Positions 45,641 to 57,500 of a stretch of 64,000 nt of DNA are shown here, piece by piece. The notes beneath the pieces are model-generated. The model ran no database searches, had not been told where the DNA came from, and was given only the letters and a program-made list of their open reading frames with translations. The stretch is taken from NCBI GenBank assembly GCA_015680685.1, contig MNCI01008086.1:16942-80941 (forward strand). The letters are read 5' to 3'. Position numbers and translations under genes: made by a program. Every line of letters starts with the position of its first letter. The first letter of the stretch is position 1. This DNA comes from Gnetum montanum. Lineage: Eukaryota > Streptophyta > Gnetopsida > Gnetales > Gnetaceae.

Positions 45641-48153
45641 GACTTCCTAGGTTAGATCTCTTCGTGAAAATATTGTCAGCCTTGATCCAATTGGAAACAA
45701 CATGAGTTAACATCATAGTGTGGATTCAAGGTAGTGTTTTGTTTGAAGGGCACTCGAAGGTATTTGATGTAGAGGATGAGGTTACTAGAGATGCAAGGTG
45801 ATCAATGGTACTAGGTTGTGAGGGTTGGAGAGGACTATTGGATTAGAAGAAGGATCTTTTTCTAGATCAATTATTTGAACCACTCATTTGAAAAGCTAGT
45901 TGTGAATGTATAACCCTCATAGCATTTCATTGCTATGGCTATGGAGGAATCTCACCCTACATGGATGGGGTAGGAGGTAACTGGGTTGAGGGCAGAGGTG
46001 TGTGTACAAATAGAGAGAGAGGATGGTATGCATATGGGTTTTCTCCTTGAGTACATGGTGAATGTGTTCAATGGTACTTTGAAGGGTAATAGTGATGCTA
46101 AAATGAGGTGTGGCTTGCAGAACGTCTTGGAGAGACAAGTTGATGAATGTAGTACATGTATGGATCTGGTTTCTTGTAAGAATACTGTTGCCTTGGCAAT
46201 GGAATTCCCCATGATTGTGGTTGCTGCCACTATTGGTATTATTCATATGGTTGTGGTGGAGCTCCACTCGGGTAGTAAGCTTGTTGTTGTTGGTGGAATT
46301 ATCTTAGATTGCCTTGTGGATAAGGTAATCATTTGGGTGCTTGCCTACATGTTAATCAAGGATTCAATGCATACATCCTAGACTCTTGTAAGTGTGACAT
46401 CATAGGGCAACACCCCTTTGGATGTTCATATTGATAGATGTCACATACAGTTTCATCATCAGAGTCAATTTCCACAACTTCCTCTACAATAGAAACTTTG
46501 GCCTTACCTTTTTGGTAGGCATGTTTAGCTTCTTTTCACCTCTTGCAGTTACGATCACTATTTTTCTCTTTGGATTCTTCAACAATCTTTATGGTAGTTT
46601 GAAGTTTTTCATCCAAAGAATCCCATAATTTATCAACCTTTGCCAAAATATTAGAAACAAATTAATGAATGGGTAAGGTTTTACTGTTCACCAGTTCATC
46701 AAGTGGTGACTCCTCCTTGTCACAAAATTGAAGGTTTTGTTTCTTAATGGAAAGGTTACTATTATACTCTTCTACACTTTCCCTTTTTTGCAACTCACCT
46801 TCTTCTTTTACTACTTGCTTTATTAGCCTTTGGATCTGATGAGCTCTTAGTTCAGACAATATCCCTTGGGCATACACCCTAAGAGTTCTTCTAGTTTTTG
46901 CTTTGATCCCATCTATGATGTGGCAAAGTTATTTCCTCTGAGAATAACAATGGCTAGGGAATCGATGTAAGAGTGAATGATATTTACCCATGTGGCATCT
47001 AATGGTTCATGTGTTCCCTATTTCCAACCTTGGATTTTCCTTCTAAGATTAGACACTCTAGAGTATGTCTAGTATTTGTCATTAAATAGCTCTAACATGT
47101 TGCTCCATCAACAAATGGATTCTGGTTCCAAGGACCAGTACCAGCTCGTAGCTTTCTTAATGAGTGTCCTAGGGAAAAGCCTGAGTTTTTGCCAGTCATT
47201 TTCAATGTTTTGTTAAGGCATAGGCATCGTGGAAAGCTTGTAGATGATTTTGCAGATCAGAATTATATTTCCCTTCAAATTGTGGGATATTATTCATGTT
47301 TAAGCACTTAATCTGACTGTCTTTCATATTCCTAGTTAGGATATTTACTGCCTCTGTAGTGTTGAGTATGCTTCAAGTTATCAATAGAGGTTCATCATCA
47401 TGATTGTGTCGATGATGGTTCCTACCACCTCTACATTCTTAATTACCTTGATGGTCATTATTATCTTGTTCATCACCTTCATTACAATTATTTTGATGAT
47501 AGCTTCTATGAGAACTAGCAAATGAAGAGGAATGTTCGGAATTAGATGAAGAGGATGAAGAGGAAGGTAGACCACCATCGCCACTGCAGTGCCTACCATC
47601 ACTTTTTCACTCATTATGACCTCCATCCTTAGATTCCTTACTATTGTGATATTTACCTAAGTCCCTACCTTAATTGTCACTTTTTCTCAAACTTGGTTTA
47701 TGAATAGTTGATCATAGGTTCAAGGTCACATCCTCATTACCAACAACAAGGGGTTGAGAATCTTCATGTTGAGAACCTTCAAAGGGAGGATCATCATTGT
47801 CATCTTGATCTAGTAGGAATAAGGGATTACTGAAATGTTTTTCCTTCATAGCCTCATGGTGCTTCTCCTGATGTTAATCTCACTTGCATTATGTTTCAGT
47901 GGGACGGTAGTCCCGAGTGTCATAACCATTCACAACATATTCCTCATGAAGATATGGAATGCCCAACTTCTTAAGAGTTTGAAACAACATATTGAGTATA
48001 GATTGATTGGGGGGCAAGACAATGTTGCCCTCCATATCATGCCATTATAGCTATTCATCTTGATGTAGGATGAAGGCGAAGTTCAGTACATACTCATCTG
48101 GATGAGTATATACCACTTTGCACTCTATGAAACTCGTAGTTTGAAATCTTCAT
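45641..48153 (-). pseudogene. gag pseudogene of Ath-C
   Basis: ATG 48153 (minus) lies two bases after TCTTCTTCTCATAG. Segment with HPDEYVLNFAFILHQDE (about 48060-48120), low-complexity Ser/His/Asp block (about 47380-47640), gag domain (about 47040-47290), Lys/Glu helical region (46662-46877), variant zinc knuckle CDIYQYEHPKGCCP (about 46405-46445), then a Pro/Gln/Tyr-rich tail. Stops and shifts throughout. Confidence 0.7.
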
Positions 48154-48305
48154 GTCTATGAGAAGAAGACATTTTGCAAAATGAATAAAATTATCAGTGT
48201 GCTTAGTAGTTATATGTCATTTGAGAGCAATGTTAACCTTGAGTTTGTCCAACAATATTAATAATATTTACTAATCCTAGATAGTGCATGTTCAACAAAC
48301 CAGGT

Positions 48306-48323
48306 CCTTGGCAATGACGCTAA
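48306..48323 (-). other. Primer-binding site of Ath-C
   Basis: Minus strand TTAGCGTCATTGCCAAGG after the LTR; a degraded TGGCGCC-type site. Confidence 0.55.
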
Positions 48324-48673
48324 TAATGAGTGGTGAGGTACCCCTATGCCCAACCATACGAATCATAAAGCGTTCATGTGCAATCTAGTCAAATTCCATA
48401 GACTTTATAGTTTTTAGTGCACTAGTCTTCTAGGAAGTGAACCTTGCCTTAAGGTCATTCATTGTCTTTCCAATTACACTTGTGATGTACACTGGTACGA
48501 TTAAGTGTAATTGAGGCATTTTCATTTTGTATTTTATGATTTTGGTGTTTAAAGAGAGATAAAGTAATTGGATTAACTAATTTAATTTAACTAATTAGCT
48601 AGTATCTAAGCAGTCCTAATATAAGCATCTAGTCCCAGTTTCCGCACATGTCCTAAACCCACGTATCCATTGC

Positions 48674-48674
48674 N
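48674..48674. other. Assembly gap (single N)
   Basis: The same ~67-bp sequence lies directly on both sides, suggesting an unmerged contig overlap. Confidence 0.85.
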
Positions 48675-49189
48675 AAAGCAGTCCTAATATAAGCATCTAG
48701 TCCCAGTTTCCGCACATGTCCTAAACCCACGTATCCATTGCTAGGTTACCAAGCACTATGCTACTGGGTGTACCAAGAAATAATGCTATTGGCATTACTA
48801 AGTGAATATGTGTTATGCTCAAAGTGGTTGTACTTATGTGTTTAGTTTATCTAGCTTATCTTGCTTGATTAATTCATTAGCTTAATTACGGGAAAACATT
48901 GAATAAATAATTGAAAACATTAGATGCATAAATGAAACATTTAAGCTATCCAGAATGCTACAAGGTTTATCAAGAAGTTTATCTTTATTGCTGCACACAC
49001 TATTGTACTTAGGTACAACAATGCTCGAATAAAGATCCATACACTCAATGACTCCTGCTATGGGAACTTGGGAAATATATTCTAACTTTCAAATAGAAAA
49101 ACTGTAAGAGCTCGACTACTACTTTGATAACTAATGCTATAAATGTAGTTGGTGAGCACATATTTATAGACCAAGAAAGACCCCTGCAT

Positions 49190-49405
49190 CAATGGGGCCA
49201 TGTCGATGCAATAGACTGCATCAATGGGGCTTCATTGCTGTAATAGAATATGTCGATGAGGCCTCATCGACAGGGCCTAGTTAATGCAACAGACTATGTT
49301 GATAGGACCTAGTTAACACAATAGATTGTATCGATGGGGCCTAGTCACTGGGGCCAACACAACAGACTACATCGACGGGGCCTAGTCTATGTGATAGACT
49401 AAAAC
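49190..49405 (-). repeat. U3 tandem repeats in Ath-C 5' LTR
   Basis: Imperfect 32-33-bp units containing GATGGGGCCTAGT and CAATAGACT, five or six copies here against about three in the 3' LTR. Confidence 0.6.
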
Positions 49406-49430
49406 CCATCAGAAAAATTTTCATTCAATC

Positions 49431-49439
49431 ATGGGGATA
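49431..49439 (+). other. Polypurine tract of Ath-B
   Basis: ATGGGGATA directly before the 3' LTR, preceded by CATTCAATC as in the other elements. Confidence 0.75.
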
Positions 49440-50323
49440 TGATTAGTCACATTTTCTTGGGTCCCATTGATGAGGCCTAGTTAATGCAGCTATGTTGATG
49501 TGGGATTTGATGCATTGATGTGGCCTCGTCAATGTAGTGTTTATTTTTTCCTATAAATATGTGCTCACCCATAGTGTTTATGGCATCCTTTGTCATAATT
49601 GTAGTGGAGGTTTTGTAGTTTTGTCATTTGAAAGATAGATTATTTTTCTAAGTGCTCATAGTAGGAGTCAAAAAGTGTATGGATCTTTATTTGAGCACTA
49701 TTGTACTTGAGCATGGTAGTGTATACAAAAATAAAGATGAGCTTTCTAATAAACCTTGTAGCACTTTGAAATAGATTAATTGTTTATTTATGCATTTAAT
49801 GTTTTATGCAATTTCCTTTAATGCTTTAAGTAATTAAGCTAAGCTAAGTTAAATTAAGATAGATTAAATAGCTATTAATTACACACATAAGTATGACCAC
49901 CCCGAGCATATGTTTGGTGCCTGGTAATTATAACAACATTTAACATTTGGTAATCTAGTAGCGTTAAACGTGTTCAGGATGTGTATGGCAAGCGGGAACA
50001 AATGCTGATGTTAGGATTAGTCAGGTGTAGCTAGTTAGAATAAATTAGCAATTTAATTATTTTATTTTACTCATTACTCTTTATCCTTAGGAAACTTAAA
50101 ACACAAAACATAAAAAATGATAAAAATCATATGCCTCAATTGCACTTGACCATACCTTTGCATTTCACAAGTGTAAGTGGGAAGGCAATGATTGCAACTG
50201 TTAGTTTCACTTTCTAGAGACCAGTGTACTTAGAAAGCTATAACTCCATGAAATTCAACTAGATCACTCGTCAATGCTTAGTAATTTGTATGGTTGGGCG
50301 TAGGGTCCACTTGCCACTCATTA
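49440..50323 (+). repeat. 3' LTR of Ath-B (884 bp)
   Basis: Starts TGATTAGTCA and ends CCACTCATTA, followed by the target duplication ATGCA. Contains CTATAAATATGTGCTCAC (TATA near 49552) and an AATAAAG near 49730. Confidence 0.85.
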
Positions 50324-52682
50324 ATGCACATTTATCTTGTTGGATGTGTAGTAGGATGTTTGTGACTAGCAAGTTATGAGGGTTGTCGGGGAAGATTGAG
50401 CTCTAAGCGAGTATAATTCTCTACTATGTGATATGATTCTACATTATGAGTATGTCATTAGTGTTTTTTGGATAATCATGTTATGAGGTCATGATGTTTA
50501 ACATGTATGTATGTATGGTATAACTAGCTTATATTAGTTATAATATTTGTATGGTTTGATCATTATGTAATGGACAGTTTATAATGTTGATCATTTTGAT
50601 TGGTATTTAGATTGAATGTTCCATGAATATGTTTAGGTATGTGAGTCTCTTAGTATTAGTTGGGGATATGGAATTCTTAAGAAAACTTATGAAATGAAAA
50701 CCAAAAATAAAAATTGTTATAACATGTTTATATAATAAAAACCTAATACATTTTCCACCTTTACTATCCTTGATCTTATGTATCTTAGTTTCTTATAGTT
50801 TTTTCTTCTCTTTCATTCTTTATTGAATCTCAGCTGATTTTCATGCTTCTTAGGATTTTGGGAAGCTTGAGCTAGATAGGTTGCAAACGTAAAGGTTCAG
50901 TTTAAGTTCTAGAGGATCCAAGATCTTGTGAGGAGCAATTTAGTGCCTTGGTTTTTGCACTTTAGGTTTCATAAGATTTCATTGATTTTAGATGGGATTC
51001 TTTATAGGTCTTATATTTTTGGCATTTTAATTTTTGTGCATGATCATGGGGTAATGTGGGATTGATGGATTGAGTTTGAGACACTAGTGATGCTATGGTT
51101 GATGCACGTAAAATTTTTGTAGTTCCTATTTATGATTTTGGTTATGTGACAGATTGTGCTGATATAATTAATATAATAACTATGGCTTAGAGATAGTAGA
51201 CATATCATTACTTATTCCTGGAAAGTCTAGATAGGTTGAGTCTATTAATGAGCTTGACTGCATGATGATTAAACATTTGTATGATTTGTTGTTGCCACTC
51301 TTTTTATGTTTTTTTGTCGAACATGAGTCGTGTATATGTTATGATTTTATCGTTTCTTGGGCACAGTAGGGTTTTCAAAGGAATGCAAGTCATGTATGAG
51401 TCTTGTTTAGTTACGGCCTAGGACACTGAGATTGCGGTTGATTTTATGGAGTATGGGCTAAGTACGAGTCATGTAAAGGTTGCAGTCCCATGTAAAGTAC
51501 CATCGCAAGTGTGATGCAAGTCGTGATCAAGATCATAAATAAGATAGAAATTGACATGGATGCCATGTAAATATAGATGTATGTGGAATTGTGATCTATT
51601 CTTGTTTTTATGGCTTGAGGCTTGATACTTGATGTTAACAGTTCCATTTCAGTGACAATGATGCCACAATACCCCACACTTCCATTTCGGTCAAGATGAT
51701 GTACCCATTTGGTAAAGTATGACTAATTTCTATATGTTTATGTTATGATGATGCTATCAATGTGATGTATACATGTAGATTGTGGAGCCAACATGAGGGT
51801 GTAGACTAGATGGTGATGAGGTACCCTAAAGAAGTTGGGATGACCCTATTAGATACATTAATGTGGCTCCCATCTTAGCTCTCATACTAAAAGCAGAAGC
51901 ATATAAGCTAGATCTATGAACAATATGGGATCTTAAGACATAAGAACATGCATGGGTCCACCATTTGAAAGGTTAGTGGCTTGCAACTACATATGAGGTA
52001 ATAGGTATTAGCATTGGTAGCAATATATGATAATGAAACTACTAAAAGATGTGCATGCACAGTTTGTGTTATAAATACCCATGTTAGAAATATTGTGTAT
52101 TACATAGAGTATGGATGTGTTGGCTGCCCTAGATACCATGCGTCTCCCTTGGGGAATTAGTTGCTAAGAAGCATATGTTATACATTGTGTTATGTTGGAT
52201 TGTGTGTTGTATGCATGGTTCTTATGGTGCTATAGTATGTGTATGTGTTGGTAGTTCCTTAGAGCACATGATGTTAAGTAAAAGTGTTATGTGAGATTAT
52301 GTTTGTAGTATATGTGTGAACAAACCCTTAGAGCATTGGATGTTGGGGTATTGTGTATGCATGGTTTTGACATGATTTCTCAGAGCACAAATTACTAGAA
52401 GCCTATATTAGTCATGGTTATGTGTGAGGCTAATGTGTTGTGATAGTGACATTGTGACATGGTGAATGTGATGCATGTATCTTGGACTTGCATGATGTAT
52501 GTATTATATGCTAGATGTATGAATTGTGTTTGATGTGGTTAGATGCATGTTGCACATATGGTGTACTAATCTTGATGCTTGTTACACATGTAAATTCACC
52601 ACACCTCACCTTTGGCATAACATCATAGTTCACATCCATAGGAAATGTTTAAAGACTCCCACTCAGGCATGTACTAACCCCA
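50324..52682. other. AT-rich noncoding stretch, unidentified
   Basis: Right flank of Ath-B. Rich in ATGTATG, TTATGT and similar words; two 'TAGAGCAC/TCAGAGCAC' motifs recur between 52250 and 52400. No coding frame of note. It could be part of a long LTR of another chromovirus, but no ends are visible. Confidence 0.35.
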
Positions 52683-53450
52683 TGATGAGTGGTTAGGTAC
52701 CCCTACACTCAGCCATATGAATACGAGCGTTTCATGCATGATCCGGTTGAACTCCGTAGACGGGCTAGTTGTGGCATCCAAATAGTTACTTGTTGATCGC
52801 AATTCATTATCTTCCCACATGGACTAGTAATTGCTTTGTCACGTATGGTTTAGTCCAGAGTGAGGTGTATGATATGTTCCTAACTAATGCTACTCCTGAA
52901 GGTAATGGAAAATAACTTTAACTAAGTTAAGAGGAAAAGGGAGAGAGGAAGCTAAGCTAAGAGGAGATAGGGGAAGAGAGTCTAGACTAGCCTAAGTGTG
53001 ATGAGCATCCATTCCTTAATCATCTGTACACATATTAGGCCTTGTGCATGACTACCATTGGGATTACCAAGTGCATGGCCCGAGTATGCTACTGGAATAC
53101 CAAGTAGTCACACGTAGATGCTCGTGATCAAGTCGTACTCATTCCATGTTTAAGGAGTATAGGGTGAAGAGATATTAACTACAAAAATAATAATTAAATG
53201 ATTAAACTAAGTGGATGCTGCAATGATGAAGTAATCTCGATATTTATTTCCAGTCATGTGCATGTCCAAGTACATCACACTCGAATAAAGGATGCCATAT
53301 AATTACAATCATCACACTATGGGCATGAATTGGGAGAAAGGGTTGAGAGGAGAAAATAAAAAAAAAGAATTTAACTTAACTAACTCCTAAAACTGACCAA
53401 AGACTACTAAAAAAATGACTCCCTTCCTGTGCGCCTACCTAGGTGGCCTC
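52683..53450 (-). repeat. LTR 3' portion of Ath-G
   Basis: Minus-strand homologue of 2150-2882: the sequence ends in CATCA (complement TGATGAGTGG at 52683) and contains CCTCTCAACCCTTTCTCCCA and TTATTCGAGTGTGATGTAC. The U3 and TATA part expected upstream is replaced by ORF3-leader/intron sequence. Confidence 0.65.
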
Positions 53451-53850
53451 AGAGTTTTAATTCCCTGGTATAGATGAGGAGATAAAATTGTTTTTGGAAC
53501 TTATAACTAATTATCCTTGATAATGTTCTTCAAGTGATGATGAATTCTGAAAAATTTATGCGCAATCCAGTGTGTACCCCTCCCCCACGGCTAAGCTGAA
53601 CACTCCAAGTTCAGATAGGTCCAAACGGAATGAAAATCAGGGTGCAAGCAAGCAAGTGATGACTGATAGATCGAGAGATGCACAAGTCACAAGTCATAGA
53701 AGAAAATTTGAAAAAGTCCCCTTCATGAATAATACAAATGATGTGGACATGTGTTGGGTGGTATTTGTAGGGTAATAGGATGCGATATCGTGTACGTGAT
53801 AGCATAGCCCTGATATCGCGTCAGATGTGATATTGTGGCCTACCAAAATT
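53451..53850 (-). promoter_or_regulatory. ORF3-type promoter, leader and partial intron (Ath-G)
   Basis: Minus-strand homologue of 100-545. GATATC-type boxes at 53784-53834, CTACAAATACC near 53766 in place of TATA, leader at about 53610-53760, then the intron start with GCCGTGGGGGAGGGG (about 53573-53588). The intron then runs directly into LTR sequence near 53440-53490, so ORF3 itself is gone. Confidence 0.55.
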
Positions 53851-55230
53851 TAGGGATTTGGTATATCTAATAAAATTTTCAAAATTTTACATTATAAATT
53901 AAGGACTTTAGATTAATGTAAAGGGTGCAAGGTGTCAATTAGATCATAGGGCACAGAAAAAGTATAATGGTGGAAATCCTGGTAGTAAAGTTCATGAAGA
54001 GTATGAGGAAATAGGACATGTATTGGTACATAGGAACGTTTATCAGAAGGATAATGGTAAGGGAAAGAATATTGTAATATGGGGAAGGTGTAATATGATG
54101 AGATGGTGATGTGCAAAAAGTAAAAATTATGAAAGTCATGCAAGTGGATCCTCCCCAAAGTAGGTTCCAACCTAGAATTCCCTTGCGTAACCACACATTA
54201 CAATGTCTGTAGGCATTATAAGGGTTAAATGTAATCTACACTGATGCAACAAAACACATACATGCTAAATACCATCATGATGAGGTATGAATTCTATGCT
54301 ACACAAGACACAAGTAAAAAATACATGAATAGCGAGATGAGGTGAATTGTAGAAGGGATTGCAGAGATTGGGACATGAGGTAGCTAACTCAAGGCATAAT
54401 GAATCCTGCGTGTAAGGCATGATTAATGTGTCATTTGCCCATCACTCGAAAATTAGGACCAAGTCCATTCCTTCGATCAATGACATCGCATTACTTTTTC
54501 CCATGATGGACAACCATAAGAGCACCATGACAGCAAGGCATACGATCACTTGGCATTTCACCTAAGGGAGGAGTGATTTTTGCTTTGTGGCATACATGTT
54601 TTTCTTTTTGGAAGTATTGCTTAATCCATAGAAGTTGCCTACCTTCAAGCATGGGTGCATGTCTTTCCAGTGGGACCTCCTAGGATAGCATTATTTTTTT
54701 CTGGTTGAGTGCCTTTTGATTACACTTACTTCCATTTTTTTATTAAATCTACAAGGATCTTAGTACAACTAAGTTGTAGGATAACTCTTATAGATGCCAC
54801 CAAAGAGAATCCACAAGTCCCCTTGATGTCACACCTTGGCCATTCCTTCTTGGTCCATCATTCTTCACTTTGGGCATAATGAGCATAAAATTACTTTAAG
54901 TTTTAATGATTATGGATATCATTGTACCCAGAGTGGAACCTCTTATTAATAGAATGGGGGAGTGAATGTTGTGGGCCCACTATCCAAATAATTAATCACC
55001 TGAGACCTGATAGCATAGAATAACACCTCAACCAATGAGCCACATGAGTGTTTTATTCGTAGATGAGATTACTCATAAAAAGAAAAAAAGACAAAATAAT
55101 AAATTGAAAGATAAAAAACTGGAAAAAAAAACAAAAAATTGTAAAATTAAAGAAAAGGAAAACATTTATTAATTCTATTATTGTTACAATGGGGGATACC
55201 CCTCATAACTAAATGGTTAAGCATGGCTAG
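53851..55230 (-). other. Spacer between pol and ORF3 of Ath-G
   Basis: Noncoding; resembles the Athila-like spacers (matches near 54640-54720 and 54810-54960, pol-tail-like motif near 55185-55225). Minus-strand T-rich block 55075-55160. Confidence 0.5.
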
Positions 55231-55375
55231 AATTAATAAATGGAAGATTGGGATCCTTGCATAAAGGAAATATTGGGACCCAGTCATACTTACCCCATTG
55301 GGGTTCACACACTTGATTATAGTAAGCATAGTGGGGTAATTTATAAGATGTAGTTAATTGATGAGTGGTTGCCCA

Positions 55376-55950
55376 CTATGGTACGCTTGACCGTAACAAA
55401 GATCGATCTATCTCCCTCGATGGTTATATTCATTGGGCCCCATGGTTATTGGAGTAGTGGTTGGTGGCCTAGAGAAAGTAACACGAGACGTTGGGTTCAA
55501 GGAGGGTGTTGCACCATAGTGTTGGACTTGTGCTGGGTTGGAAGGTGTAGTGGGCTTAGAATTGTGCTATTCCTTCTTACGGTCATGCCTAAAGAAGGGG
55601 CATCTTTAGTGTTGAGGAGATTCCCCACTGCTATTGTCAATAGTAGCACAAGTAACATTCGTGGGTTGGTGCTGTGATGCAAAACCCTCTGGAACACTTG
55701 GTGGCAATGTAGAAGGAGGTGAAGAATGAAAATTTTGAAATTGAGGAGAAGTGTAAGGTACCCAAGGTGGTGGTCCAGTTGGTGAGGATATGGGTTGATA
55801 ATATTGAGGAGAATAATAATAATGTGGTGAGATAGATGTACTATCCGAAATTTTCAGTGAGAGGTTGCAATGAACAGACACCGAGAGATCTACAGATGAA
55901 ATAGTAAGACCCTGCCTTCGCCTGAGGGCAAGCTAGAAATCAACGGAGGT
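55376..55950 (-). pseudogene. Unidentified Pro/Ser/Tyr-rich ORF remnant
   Basis: Minus strand 55606-55881 is open and reads a low-complexity stretch with HYYYSPQYYQP and TGPPPWVPYTSPQF. A following frame (about 55376-55600) is Thr/Pro/Gln-rich (FSRPPTTTPITMGPNEYN). The composition resembles retroelement gag tails, but I do not recognise it. Upstream on the same strand (56400-56410) is CCCTATAAATCTCC, TATA-like, so this could be the start of another element. Confidence 0.3.
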
Positions 55951-56530
55951 AGAGTGCCTTGAATGGTCTGCACACGGATCAAACGAGGACTTCCCTAAAC
56001 GTATGCAATTGCGATGTGTTGGGTTATACGTAAACAAATGCAAAACTAAACGTAAACAAATGAAAATGAATGTAAACTGTTTAAATGATAAATAATGAAA
56101 ACAACAAAAATGTGAACATGAACAATAATGTAAACTATAAGAATTTGGGCAATAATGCAAACTGTTTGTATTGATAAAAAATTAGAATGTGCACTAGTCA
56201 GAACGCAGTTGTGGTTTGGTCACAAGGTGGACGTTTATCCCTGATGGATGAGAGAAAATGCTAGGAAGATGCAGGTTTTTGTATTGCAGGTGTATAGTGT
56301 CCAAGTCTGTATGAAGCTCAGCGTATGAGATTGATGCCCAGATTTCCTAAGTGTGTCAGATTCCAATTTTTCGAACCCTGATCTAGTGGAAAAATAGGAG
56401 ATTTATAGGGTTTTGGGTGTGAGATTCAGATCTAGGAGAAGATCAGTGGCTGCGGGATGACAAAAATTTGGATCGGGTGATAGGTGTGTGTGTTGACCGG
56501 CTGCATGAAATGTTACAATGTACAGCATCT
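55951..56530 (-). other. Promoter-like noncoding stretch
   Basis: Contains TATAAAT on the minus strand near 56400, an A-rich block with repeated AATGTAAAC and AAACGTAAACAAATG (56020-56165), and no convincing frame. It may be an LTR, but I cannot define ends. Confidence 0.3.
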
Positions 56531-56848
56531 AGCATGACCAAGTCTTACGTTGGCGTGTGCAATCCATAGCATAAGAGCTTGGCATGCTCAAAGAATAATA
56601 AAAGAAAATTGAAAAAAATAATGCTCTGTTACAATAAAGAATTTTGTCTCTGGCCTTCTGAAATTGTAATTTGGTGTGTCCTGGCATCTTCGCGTCAGCG
56701 TCCAGCATCTGGTGTGTGATCATCCAGCGTATGAAACAATTTCGATCTTTGAAGCTTGTTCCAAGAGTGGATATGGATGCCTAAGGTCTAAAGGGTGCTG
56801 CTTGTTAAATTTAAGCTTGTTCGGAGGTTGTTTTAGCTCTATTTTGGT

Positions 56849-57500
56849 TGGTCACACTGTGGTCACACTATGTAGCGTGACCAAAGTGTGATCCTAGCAT
56901 GACCAAGTATTCGTGCTCTATTTTGAGCTAATTTTTGGATGCTGATCCCCTTTTTTTGATGCATGACTGCTGCCTATTCTCCAGGGTGGTCTGGGTGTTG
57001 ATTTTGACTCCATTTTGTTTCTGTTTTAGGCCTGTTTAGTTTGGTCATGCTATGCTTACACTGTGCAGCGTGACCAAAGTGTGGCCCCAGGGTGACCAAG
57101 CTTGAATGACACGTTTGAAGCCCAAATCTTAATGTTTTGAAGCCTGCAGACATGTACGAGTGTTGTCGGTCCTTGGGGGTTGCCCGAATGTCGAAGATGC
57201 TCCATGAAACTACTTGTTTTTCCCTATTTTTATTTGGTCACGCTATGCAGTGTATGAAAATGTAACTCTAGCGTCATCAAGTTAAAGTACCTCGTTTTAG
57301 GCCCAAATTTTCATTTTCTACAGGCTGGGAGTTGTTGGGGGCCTTAGTGAAGGTCATGGGGGGTCCTTGTGCTTGATTTTGATCTATTTTAACTCAGTTT
57401 TGGGGCTCGAACAGTTGGTTACGTTGATCCTTACGCTGGGCAGCATAAGTTACAGTGTGACCAAAGTTTACTTAGCCAAAACCAAGCGTTTTGAGCCTAC
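56849..57500. repeat. Tandem repeats of about 180-190 bp (3' region of Tat-1)
   Basis: Four imperfect units begin with GGTCACRCTATG-like motifs at about 56849, 57041, 57233 and 57414, each followed by AGCGTGACCAAAGTGTG and CCAAG. Related words extend back to about 56530. Tat elements are known for variable 3' untranslated regions with tandem repeats. Confidence 0.55.

Larger units (their letters stand above)
36059..49411 (-). mobile_element. Ath-C: complete-ended Athila-like retrotransposon, 13.35 kb, nested in Ath-B
   Basis: Both LTRs, primer site, gag, protease, RT, RNase H, integrase, ORF3 unit and polypurine tract are in order on the minus strand. Perfect target duplication GAAAA at 36054-36058 and 49412-49416. 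It is the youngest visible insertion in this nest and the only copy keeping every coding region, though all are interrupted by stops. Confidence 0.9.
48324..49411 (-). repeat. 5' LTR of Ath-C (1088 bp as assembled)
   Basis: Homologous to 36059-36962. It is longer for two reasons. An N at 48674 is flanked by a ~67-bp stretch present on both sides (about 48607-48673 and 48677-48742). U3 has more 32-33-bp repeats carrying ATCGATGGGGCCTAGT (about 49190-49405). TATA complement TATTTATA at 49161-49168. Confidence 0.8.
24814..50323 (+). mobile_element. Ath-B: Athila-like retrotransposon interrupted by Ath-C
   Basis: LTRs at 24814-25673 and 49440-50323, with target duplication ATGCA at 24809-24813 and 50324-50328. 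Removing Ath-C (36059-49411) and one GAAAA copy leaves about 12.15 kb: LTR, primer site, gag, RT/RNase H, integrase, spacer, ORF3 unit, polypurine tract, LTR. Protease is deleted. The insertion point of Ath-C is about 25 bp before the polypurine tract. Confidence 0.9.

Noticed and set aside
45986-46381. 131-codon plus-strand ORF
   Set aside because: Opposite-strand shadow of the Gln/Pro/Tyr-rich gag tail of Ath-C.
55369-55677. 102-codon plus-strand ORF
   Set aside because: The opposite strand has the gag-like Pro/Gln-rich composition; this frame has no recognisable feature.
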